A stretch of DNA of 16,557 bases from NCBI GenBank assembly GCA_902490585.1, contig CABUEI010000044.1, positions 1 through 16,557 on the forward strand. Direction: 5' to 3'. A model generated the notes under the pieces. That model did no database searches. It saw only the letters and a program-made list of their open reading frames with translations, and was not told where the DNA came from. This stretch comes from an uncultured Oscillospiraceae bacterium (GTDB lineage Bacteria > Bacillota > Clostridia > Oscillospirales > Ruminococcaceae). Shown piece after piece: positions 7,042 to 13,079 of this stretch (positions within the stretch are counted from its first letter, which is position 1; each line of letters opens with the position of its first letter). The position numbers and the translations under genes are program-made.

Positions 7042-7070
7042 ATTTTAACATATTTCGTGTGAAATTTCAA
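7042..7070 (-). promoter_or_regulatory. Promoter of the DUF6270-like gene
   Basis: On the minus strand TTGAAA (plus 7065-7070) and TAAAAT (plus 7042-7047), 17-bp spacer, TGT before the -10. It is divergent from the zinc operon promoter, with the two -35 elements 17 bp apart. Confidence 0.75.
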
Positions 7071-7087
7071 GAATTTTTACTAACCCC

Positions 7088-7116
7088 TTGACATTCGGCT
7101 GAGATAAGAGTATAAT
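7088..7116 (+). promoter_or_regulatory. Consensus promoter of the zinc-uptake operon
   Basis: TTGACA (7088-7093) and TATAAT (7111-7116) with 17 bp between: a perfect sigma-A consensus, which implies strong transcription when not repressed. Confidence 0.95.
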
Positions 7117-7126
7117 AGCTAAAGAT

Positions 7127-7149
7127 TTGAAAATGAATTTCATTTTCAA
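7127..7149. promoter_or_regulatory. Fur-family operator (Fur/Zur box)
   Basis: TTGAAAATGAA and TTCATTTTCAA are perfect inverted arms around a single T (11-1-11). The inner 19 bp (7129-7147) match the classical Fur box at 14 of 19 positions. It begins about 10 nt after the -10 and spans the predicted transcription start region, so a bound regulator should repress. The operon's first gene encodes a Fur-family protein, so autoregulation is likely; zinc as signal is inferred from the genes behind it. Confidence 0.85.
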
Positions 7150-7181
7150 TTTCGTATCTGTAACTTTACGGAGGGATTTGA

Positions 7182-7595
7182 ATGCCATACAACACCCGTC
7201 AGCGTGAGCTGATACTAGAATATATAAAAGAAAATGCCGACAGTCACCTTACAGCAGACAGCATAGCCGACGCACTGAAATCCGAACAGGTCGGCAAAAC
7301 CACAGTATACCGCTATCTTGAAAAACTCTGCGAACAGCACCTTGTAAGAAAATACATTTTAAGCGAGGGCAAAAGTGCCTGCTATCAGTATTCGGGCGGT
7401 GAAGAGTGCCACGACCATTTTCATCTCAAGTGTCTTGAATGCGGCAAACTCATTCATCTTGAGTGTGACCACCTGAAAGAAATAGCGGCACATATTTCCG
7501 CCGAACACGATTTTACTATCGACAGTTCACGCACAGTATTCTACGGTGTCTGCGGAGAATGTGCAAAACAGCACGATACAGAAGGAAAAGAGTGA
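7182..7595 (+). CDS. zur: Fur-family metalloregulator, probably zinc-sensing (Zur-type)
   Basis: A 137-residue repressor of the Fur/Zur/PerR family. An N-terminal winged helix (residues 5-60) has the recognition-helix pattern GKTTVYRYLEKL (38-49). The dimerisation half has HDHFHLKC (77-84) and the structural zinc pairs C84-x2-C87 (CLEC) and C124-x2-C127 (CGEC). It should bind the palindrome at 7127-7149 with zinc and shut off the operon. The ATG at 7182 has GGAGGG at 7170-7175. It is the first gene of a four-gene operon, 4 nt before znuA. The family is certain; the metal is inferred from the linked zinc transporter. Fur or PerR activity cannot be excluded from sequence alone. Confidence 0.88.
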   Translation: MPYNTRQRELILEYIKENADSHLTADSIADALKSEQVGKTTVYRYLEKLCEQHLVRKYILSEGKSACYQYSGGEECHDHFHLKCLECGKLIHLECDHLKEIAAHISAEHDFTIDSSRTVFYGVCGECAKQHDTEGKE

Positions 7596-7599
7596 TATA

Positions 7600-8565
7600 A
7601 TGAAAATATTCAAAAAACTGCTTGCCGTGATTACAGCAGTCGTCATACCGCTTAGCCTTTGTGCCTGCTCATCTGAAGGCAGTTACTTTGAAAGCGACGG
7701 GAGCAAGCTGAAGATAATCTCAACTGTTTTTCCGCCGTATGATCTTGCAAAGCATATAGCAGGCGACAACGCCGAGATAAAAATTCTTCTCCCACCGGAT
7801 AGTGAAGCGCACACCTACGAGCCCACCGCCAAGGAAATAATCGCAATACAAAACTGCGATATATTCCTCTACATCGGCGGTGAAAACGAGCAATGGGCAG
7901 ACAAACTGATAAACTCAAATGACACCGGTAAAGTTAAAGTCGTAAAGCTTATTGACAGTGTTCCTACCCTCTCGGAAGAGGACGAAGACGAACATGAGGA
8001 CGAGCATAATCATCATGACCATGACCACGAACATGAAACTGATGAACATATCTGGACTTCACCGAAAAACGCCCGTCTTATGCTCTCCGCCGTGTACAAT
8101 GCAATCTGCGAGGTTGACCCGGATAACAGCATGATATACACTGAAAACAAGGACACATACGACAAACAGCTTGCAGACCTTGACAACGAATACCGTGATG
8201 CAGTTAACAACGCCAAAAACAAGACAATAGTGCTTGCCGACAAGTTCCCGTTCAGATATCTTGCACACGAATACGGACTTGACTGCTATGCCGCATTCAG
8301 TTCCTGCTCCGATGAATCCGAGCCGAGCGTTTCTACAATGATAAAGCTCACCAAAAAGATTAAGGAAAACAACATTCCCGTAGTCTACTATCTTGAGTTC
8401 AGCAGTACAAAAATAGCGAATACTCTGTGTGATGAAACAGGTGCGACAAAGCTTATGCTCCACTCCTGCCACAACGTATCAAAGCAGGATATCGAAAACA
8501 ACGTAAGCTATGTTGACCTTATGAAACAGAACTTAGAAAATCTGAAAGTTGCCCTTAACGGCTGA
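7600..8565 (+). CDS. znuA: Zinc ABC transporter, substrate-binding lipoprotein (ZnuA/AdcA-like)
   Basis: A 321-residue metal-binding lipoprotein of the cluster 9 (ZnuA/TroA) family. Signal peptide residues 1-22 with lipobox LCAC (C23). The first ligand is H71 (EAHTYEP), then an acidic His-rich loop at 126-149 (EDEHNHHDHDHEHET), then H150 (DEHIWTSP). At the usual third His site (HxAFGY) it has KFPFRYL, and at the usual Asp site it has LHSCHNVS (H288, H291). KFPFRYL/LHSCHNVS belongs to a recognisable clostridial subgroup. The ATG at 7600, after the stop of the regulator, is followed by a good signal peptide; an upstream frame from 7546 overlaps the regulator and is rejected. AAGGA at 7582-7586 is slightly far (13 nt), consistent with coupling. 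Confidence 0.92.
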   Translation: MKIFKKLLAVITAVVIPLSLCACSSEGSYFESDGSKLKIISTVFPPYDLAKHIAGDNAEIKILLPPDSEAHTYEPTAKEIIAIQNCDIFLYIGGENEQWADKLINSNDTGKVKVVKLIDSVPTLSEEDEDEHEDEHNHHDHDHEHETDEHIWTSPKNARLMLSAVYNAICEVDPDNSMIYTENKDTYDKQLADLDNEYRDAVNNAKNKTIVLADKFPFRYLAHEYGLDCYAAFSSCSDESEPSVSTMIKLTKKIKENNIPVVYYLEFSSTKIANTLCDETGATKLMLHSCHNVSKQDIENNVSYVDLMKQNLENLKVALNG

Positions 8566-8579
8566 CAGGAGTTGATACA

Positions 8580-9338
8580 ATGTCATATTTAATAGAATGT
8601 AAAAATCTTACCGCAGGCTATGAGGGAATGCCTGTTGTAAAGGACCTCAGTTTCAATGTTTCCGCAGGCGATTACCTCTGTATAGTCGGCGAAAACGGAA
8701 GCGGTAAATCCACCCTTATGAAAACGATCCTCGGACTGCGTTCGGCGTTATCCGGCGAAATAATCTTCGGTGACGGACTGAAGCAGACCGAAATCGGCTA
8801 CCTGCCACAGCAGACCGCCGCACAGAAAGACTTTCCTGCGACTGTCCGTGAGGTTGTACTCTCGGGTTGCCTTGGCAGAAAAGGACTCTCTCCGTTCTAC
8901 TCAAAAGCCGACAAAAAGCTCTGTGACGATAATATAGAGTTACTCGGCATAACCCACATAGCCCACCGCAGTTACCGTAATCTTTCGGGCGGTCAGCAAC
9001 AGCGTGTACTTCTTGCCCGTGCTCTTTGTGCGACAAGAAAGCTGTTACTTCTCGATGAGCCTGTTTCGGGACTTGACCCTATGGTTACCGCCGAAATGTA
9101 CGAGATAATAAGCAAGCTCAACCGTGAGCAAGGTGTTACAATAATAATGGTTTCCCACGATCTTCAGGGTGCGCTCAGATACGGCACAAAGATACTCCAC
9201 ATGGAGAGCGGTGCATATTTCTTCGGCACTACCGCCGAGTACCGCAGTACCGATATATTCCACGCAATGAGCACCTGCGATTGTCACTGCACCTGTGACC
9301 ACCACACAGGCTCAAAGGAGGTAGGTTCAAATGCTTGA
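8580..9338 (+). CDS. znuC: Zinc ABC transporter, ATP-binding protein
   Basis: A 252-residue ABC ATPase with all motifs: Walker A GENGSGKST (37-45), Q-loop LPQQ (75-78), signature LSGGQQQR (135-142), Walker B LLLLDEP with E160, D-loop and switch H193. It powers uptake by pairing with the permease encoded next. AGGAG at 8567-8571 precedes the ATG by 8 nt; 14 nt separate it from znuA. Unusual is the C-terminal tail C-D-C-H-C-T-C-D-H-H (233-242), with four Cys and three His in ten residues, absent from typical ABC ATPases and a plausible zinc site. The gene overlaps the permease start by 8 nt. Confidence 0.95.
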   Translation: MSYLIECKNLTAGYEGMPVVKDLSFNVSAGDYLCIVGENGSGKSTLMKTILGLRSALSGEIIFGDGLKQTEIGYLPQQTAAQKDFPATVREVVLSGCLGRKGLSPFYSKADKKLCDDNIELLGITHIAHRSYRNLSGGQQQRVLLARALCATRKLLLLDEPVSGLDPMVTAEMYEIISKLNREQGVTIIMVSHDLQGALRYGTKILHMESGAYFFGTTAEYRSTDIFHAMSTCDCHCTCDHHTGSKEVGSNA

Positions 9339-10146
9339 GATTTTTCAGTATGGATTTCTGCTCCGTGCTCTTGTAGTCGGACTTCTTGTTTCACTCTGTG
9401 CCGCACTCCTCGGTGTCAGCCTTGTATTAAAACGGTTTTCAATGATAGGCGACGGACTCTCCCACGTCGGTTTCGGTGCGCTTGCAATAGCATCAGCACT
9501 GAACTTGGCTCCGTTACAGGTATCTATTCCTGTAGTCATAGTAGCCGCATTTATTCTGCTCAGAATAAGCTCCAACGGTAAAATAAAAGGCGATGCCGCA
9601 ATAGCGCTCCTTTCAAGCAGTGCCCTTGCAATCGGTGCGATAGTCGTTTCCGGTACAAACAGTGCAACCGACATGAACAGCTATATGTTCGGCAGTATCA
9701 TGGCGATAAGTAACGACGACCTTGCCCTCAGCATTATCTGCTCGGTTATCGTTCTTGTAATGTTCGTGTTATTCTACAACAAGATTTTTGCCGTAACCTT
9801 TGACGAGAATTTCTCCAAAGCGACAGGCGTAAAGTCCGGCGTATATAACACGATAATTGCTCTTCTCACCGCACTTACCATAGTTGTCGGTATGAGAATT
9901 ATGGGTGCGCTTCTGATTTCCAGCCTTATAATCTTCCCTGCCCTCACATCAATGAGAGTATTCAGAAGTTTCAGAGGTGTCACAATCTGCTCCGCAATCG
10001 TTTCCTGCATCAGCTACATTATCGGTATAGCAATTACCTACTATGCCGACAACTTCCCTGCCGGCGCAAGCGTAGTAGTCGCAAACCTCGGAATGTTCCT
10101 GCTCTTCTCGCTTCTCGGTTTCCTCCTCCGCAAAAAGCAACAATAA
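9331..10146 (+). CDS. znuB: Zinc ABC transporter, membrane permease
   Basis: A 271-residue polytopic protein of the ABC-3 family (ZnuB/TroCD). Several hydrophobic helices are visible, including about 12-34, 58-80, 88-108, 128-150, 172-195, 196-212 and 220-265, and the conserved SMIGDGLSHVGFGALA segment (37-52) after helix 1. It forms the channel for metal delivered by ZnuA. AAGGAGG (9315-9321) lies inside the ATPase gene, whose end overlaps this ATG by 8 nt, so translation is coupled. Last gene of the operon; the first strong terminator is at 10391-10420. Size is usual for the family. Confidence 0.95.
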   Translation: MLEIFQYGFLLRALVVGLLVSLCAALLGVSLVLKRFSMIGDGLSHVGFGALAIASALNLAPLQVSIPVVIVAAFILLRISSNGKIKGDAAIALLSSSALAIGAIVVSGTNSATDMNSYMFGSIMAISNDDLALSIICSVIVLVMFVLFYNKIFAVTFDENFSKATGVKSGVYNTIIALLTALTIVVGMRIMGALLISSLIIFPALTSMRVFRSFRGVTICSAIVSCISYIIGIAITYYADNFPAGASVVVANLGMFLLFSLLGFLLRKKQQ

Positions 10147-10147
10147 G

Positions 10148-10238
10148 CGGCTGTGAGCCGTCTCAAATTCGCCGTGTGGCGGGTCGCCACTCCCAATTCG
10201 CCGTTCTGACGGACCGAGCTTCGCTTGACCTCCGTTAC
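10148..10238. other. Non-coding region with small hairpins downstream of znuB
   Basis: No gene is seen. Contains CGGCT/AGCCG (10148-10160), GTGGCG/CGCCAC (10176-10190, 3-nt loop), CCGT/ACGG near 10201-10212 and a direct repeat AATTCGCCGT at 10166-10175 and 10195-10204. None has a T run. It is transcribed with the operon if transcription ends at 10391-10420. It looks like remnants of an intergenic repeat. Confidence 0.55.
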
Positions 10239-10352
10239 CGGCGGTAGCAACTTGTTAGTGCAGATTCATTTATTAATTGATGAATTATTCACTATCGGCG
10301 GTAATAACTTGTTAGTGCAGATTCATTTATTAATTGATGAATTATCCACTTT
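10239..10352. repeat. Two tandem 57-bp repeats
   Basis: Copy 1 is 10239-10295 and copy 2 is 10296-10352, each beginning CGGCGGTA and sharing ACTTGTTAGTGCAGATTC and TTAATTGATGAATTAT. I count 4 differences in 57 positions. Each unit holds ATTCAT/ATGAAT arms that could pair. It may be a decaying intergenic repeat. Non-coding as far as can be seen. Confidence 0.9.
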
Positions 10353-10390
10353 ACCGACAGGTCTGATACTTAATATAAACAAACGCTTAT

Positions 10391-10420
10391 AAAAAAGCCG
10401 CCCATACGGACGGCTTTTTT
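10391..10420 (+). terminator. Terminator of the zinc operon
   Basis: AAAAAAGCCG (10391-10400) pairs with CGGCTTTTTT (10411-10420), extended past one mismatch by CC/GG, with a short ATAC loop. The T run is strong. Complementary A and T runs make it workable on both strands. Confidence 0.92.
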
Positions 10421-10429
10421 GCAATACCC

Positions 10430-10455
10430 TGTGACATTTTCAAAAAAATATCGTC
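10430..10455 (+). promoter_or_regulatory. ECF-type promoter upstream of the sigma factor gene
   Basis: TGTGAC (10430-10435), 16 bp, CGTC (10452-10455). Spacing and the CGTC -10 match known Firmicute ECF promoters (B. subtilis SigW TGAAAC-N16-CGTA, SigM with CGTC). The AT-rich stretch after the -35 also fits. It suggests the sigma factor transcribes its own operon. No good sigma-A promoter is seen nearby. Confidence 0.7.
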
Positions 10456-10488
10456 TTAATATATGAAAAGAGAAAAAGGAGAGGTAAC

Positions 10489-11064
10489 ATGGACATATCC
10501 GATAAAAAAATCACCGAACTGCTTGAAACCCGTAACGAGCAGTCACTCAGGTTCATTGCTGACAAATACGGCGGACTGTGCTCATCAATTTCATACAACA
10601 TCATCGGCAACAAAAGCGACAGCGATGAAATAACCAATGATACATATATGAAGGTGTGGAACACAATTCCTCCCGAAAAGCCACGCAACCTGTGTGCCTA
10701 CATAGCAAAAATAGTCCGCAATCTGTCGCTTGACAAGCTCCGTTACAACACCCGTTCAAGACGCAGCGGCGAAACCGATGCCCTGCTGTGCGAACTTGAA
10801 GAGTGTATTCCGGCTAATGACAGCACTGAAAAAACTGTCGATAATAACGAGCTTAAATCAGCCCTTAACGCTTTCATAGCCGAACTTGATGAGCGCACAC
10901 GCAAAATTTTCGTCTTACGCTATTTTGCCTGCTACAGTATAGCCGATATTTCAGAAAGGTTAGCAGTTACCGAAACCAATACCACATCTATTTTAAACCG
11001 TACACGAACCAAACTCCGAAAATATCTTTCGGATAAAGAAGTATACATTCAGAAAGGAGAATAA
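10489..11064 (+). CDS. ECF RNA polymerase sigma factor (sigma-70 family, RpoE-like)
   Basis: A 191-residue two-domain sigma factor. Region 2 spans about residues 20-88, with the typical SDSDEITNDTYMKVW (43-57) and AYIAKIVRNLSLDKLR (70-85). Region 4 spans about 122-180, with the helix-turn-helix YSIADISERLAVTETNTTSILNR. Regions 1 and 3 are absent, as in ECF factors. It directs polymerase to a set of stress or envelope genes when released by its partner. The ATG at 10489 has AAGGAG at 10476-10481. Two nucleotides separate it from the next gene, the probable anti-sigma factor. Target genes are unknown except for its own likely promoter. Confidence 0.93.
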   Translation: MDISDKKITELLETRNEQSLRFIADKYGGLCSSISYNIIGNKSDSDEITNDTYMKVWNTIPPEKPRNLCAYIAKIVRNLSLDKLRYNTRSRRSGETDALLCELEECIPANDSTEKTVDNNELKSALNAFIAELDERTRKIFVLRYFACYSIADISERLAVTETNTTSILNRTRTKLRKYLSDKEVYIQKGE

Positions 11065-11066
11065 TC

Positions 11067-12404
11067 ATGAATAATCATAAAGCATTCCCGCTTTTTACTG
11101 CATTCGGTGACATAAATGAAAAATATATTTCCGACGCACTTGACGAAACGCCGCACAAAAACAGATGGTATCTGAATACCGCTTTTCTCGGCATTTCTGC
11201 CGCCTGCTTCTGCCTTGTTGCAGTAGCGACCGCCGCAATGATAGCACTCGGCGGTTCAGGAAAACTCAGCGCATTCTTCAGCGGAAACAGCAACACATCA
11301 TCACACAGCGATCACAGCAATAATTCCACCCCAAGCGAAATTAACGATGCAACGATGTTCGCAAGAGATTTCATCAAGGTGCCGCTTGATAAATTTTCTG
11401 TCGGTCTTGGTGCGCCGGTGGACTTGAGCAACAGATACACGATAGACGATCTTGCATCGGTAACTCAGCTTGATACATACAGCTTTGACGAAAACAGTAA
11501 AATCGAACTGTACAGTGAGGACGGAATAAAGCAGGTCGATAAAGCGTTCTTTACAAGCAAGGACTATCCCGATTATGATTATCTGTACGGTGAGAGCGTA
11601 TGGTATGACATAAGAAATAAACTGTATAAGGTCGCTTACGGCGGAGAGCTTTCATCTCCGGATATCAGTATATCGGTAAGCGACAAGGGCATACTTGTTA
11701 TGCGTATACAGTCGTTCAGCACGGATGATAATTCCGTGACGGATATAGCCGGAATATATCCGTCGGAAACACTGTATACATTGGCACTTGAACACCGTAA
11801 AAATCGGACGGATTCGCTTTATGTTACCGATGAACAGCTTGGAAAGATAAAGAGTGAGTTTGCGGAGTATATCAAAAATCACTCGTCGGTTTTCGGCGAA
11901 GGATATGAGGAAAGCTCTTTTGAAACGTATGAGATAAATGAAGATAAAGCATTCTATCCCACGATAAGATATACGGCGAAAACGAAAATGCCCGTTACGA
12001 CAGAAGAGCAGATACTTGATTATAACGAAATGTTCTGCAAGACCGTCACTATCGATTATAACGGCTGTGATACTTATATAACGGTTGAGGGAATAGCACC
12101 GTATATCAAGAAAACAGGTACGGTAAATATCCTGCCGTATGATGATGCCAAGAAGAAAATGGCGGCAAACGACGACGTTTACGCTATTCAACCGGGTGTA
12201 CGCCAGGACGGCGAGGATAATGATTATTGTCCGACACACAATGAGCTTCTGAAAACAGAGTATACAGCTGAAAATGATATGATACTTACTTACGCAAAGA
12301 TAAAGGATGGCAGTATAATACCTGTTTATGCCGAAAAGAGAACATATACGGCAGATGACGGCAATAAGGATGATTATATTGCGTTATTGTCCGCTGTGAA
12401 ATAA
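11067..12404 (+). CDS. Single-pass membrane protein, probable anti-sigma factor with a large external domain
   Basis: A 445-residue protein beginning 2 nt after the sigma factor stop, with AAAGGAGA at 11053-11060. A short cytoplasmic N-terminus (1-36) contains FGDINEKYISDAL, the pattern seen at the start of membrane anti-sigma factors linked to clostridial ECF sigmas. One hydrophobic helix follows (about 38-62), then a Ser/Asn/His-rich linker (72-92) and about 350 external residues rich in Asp, Tyr and Lys. I do not recognise the external domain. The role is inferred mainly from the operon and topology: it would hold the sigma factor at the membrane and release it on an outside signal. The N-terminal part is short and no zinc anti-sigma motif is seen. 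Confidence 0.7.
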   Translation: MNNHKAFPLFTAFGDINEKYISDALDETPHKNRWYLNTAFLGISAACFCLVAVATAAMIALGGSGKLSAFFSGNSNTSSHSDHSNNSTPSEINDATMFARDFIKVPLDKFSVGLGAPVDLSNRYTIDDLASVTQLDTYSFDENSKIELYSEDGIKQVDKAFFTSKDYPDYDYLYGESVWYDIRNKLYKVAYGGELSSPDISISVSDKGILVMRIQSFSTDDNSVTDIAGIYPSETLYTLALEHRKNRTDSLYVTDEQLGKIKSEFAEYIKNHSSVFGEGYEESSFETYEINEDKAFYPTIRYTAKTKMPVTTEEQILDYNEMFCKTVTIDYNGCDTYITVEGIAPYIKKTGTVNILPYDDAKKKMAANDDVYAIQPGVRQDGEDNDYCPTHNELLKTEYTAENDMILTYAKIKDGSIIPVYAEKRTYTADDGNKDDYIALLSAVK

Positions 12405-12419
12405 GTAAATAAACAATCA

Positions 12420-12458
12420 AAATCCCACAACCGCCTAAACGTTGTGGGATTTGATTTT
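12420..12458. terminator. Bidirectional terminator between anti-sigma gene and minus-strand operon
   Basis: A 12-bp perfect stem, 12420-12431 with 12441-12452 (core ATCCCACAAC/GTTGTGGGAT), 9-nt loop, followed by GATTTT on the plus side and an A/T-rich flank on the other. It sits between two converging genes. Confidence 0.88.
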
Positions 12459-12461
12459 AAT

Positions 12462-13079
12462 TCACTTGTCAAGCAGGAACATAACCTTTTTAAGCTGTGC
12501 CGTCATTGCCGAATAATACAGCGGAAACATAGCCTCAACGCAGCCGAGGAAATACAGGTTACGGTTATTTATCTCACCAAACTTCGGCATATATGTGTAT
12601 ACATACCGCCTGAACCAGTCCGAAGAAAAAGACGGCAGCGGCGTTTTCTGCTTTCTGACTTTGAGATTATCCTCATAACTCTCATAGATGATCTCGCCGA
12701 AGTTGTCCGCACCGCTTTTTATCATCAGCTCATATACCTGTTTAAGCTGTTTATCCGACAGCGGAAAATCCTCGATCTGCCTTGATATAAGCGGAAGTCT
12801 TGCCGCAAGGCTGTACATGATAAGATGCTGTACCCTGCCGAACTCAGCCGTTTCAAACATTGCCTCATTCTCGGGTGTCTTTATTCTTATTCCGAGGTTT
12901 TCAAGCCGTGATGTTTCCGTAACGTCCATTAGCGCAATACGGAACACATCCTTTATATTTATATTGTAAAAATCGCTGTCCGACACGGTGTAAATGTATC
13001 TCATCACCGTTGTCATTGACCTTGCCGTATTCGTCATAATTCCTGCAATTATCGGCAAGGATTCGTTTGAAATGCTCAT
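12462..13079 (-). CDS. Unknown 205-residue protein translationally coupled to an EAL phosphodiesterase
   Basis: I do not recognise this protein. It is soluble, mostly helical by composition, with no signal peptide or membrane helix. It begins MSISNESLPIIAGIMTNTAR and holds a mid-section with ARLPLISRQIEDFPLSDKQL. Aromatic residues are frequent near the C-terminus (DWFRRYVYTYM, LYFLGCVEAMFPLYY). Its ATG overlaps the TGA of the GGDEF/EAL gene by 4 nt (ATGA at plus 13076-13079), with GAGGAGG (plus-strand 13082-13088) upstream, so the two are made together. It may be a partner, effector or regulator of that enzyme; this is inference from position only. It ends against a bidirectional terminator. 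Confidence 0.75.
   Translation of the reverse strand: MSISNESLPIIAGIMTNTARSMTTVMRYIYTVSDSDFYNINIKDVFRIALMDVTETSRLENLGIRIKTPENEAMFETAEFGRVQHLIMYSLAARLPLISRQIEDFPLSDKQLKQVYELMIKSGADNFGEIIYESYEDNLKVRKQKTPLPSFSSDWFRRYVYTYMPKFGEINNRNLYFLGCVEAMFPLYYSAMTAQLKKVMFLLDK

Noticed and set aside
7011..7070. 20-codon upstream extension of the DUF6270-like gene
   Set aside because: It would begin at the promoter -35 region, before the predicted transcript start; the ATG at 7010 has a ribosome site.
8059..8472. Minus-strand 137-residue frame inside znuA
   Set aside because: It is a shadow frame of a well-conserved gene, with no start signals.
10041..10250. Minus-strand 69-residue frame over the end of znuB
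   Set aside because: It is antisense to a well-supported gene, with no ribosome site or recognisable product.
10239..10352. CRISPR-like array
   Set aside because: Only two directly abutting 57-bp units without spacers, and no cas genes.
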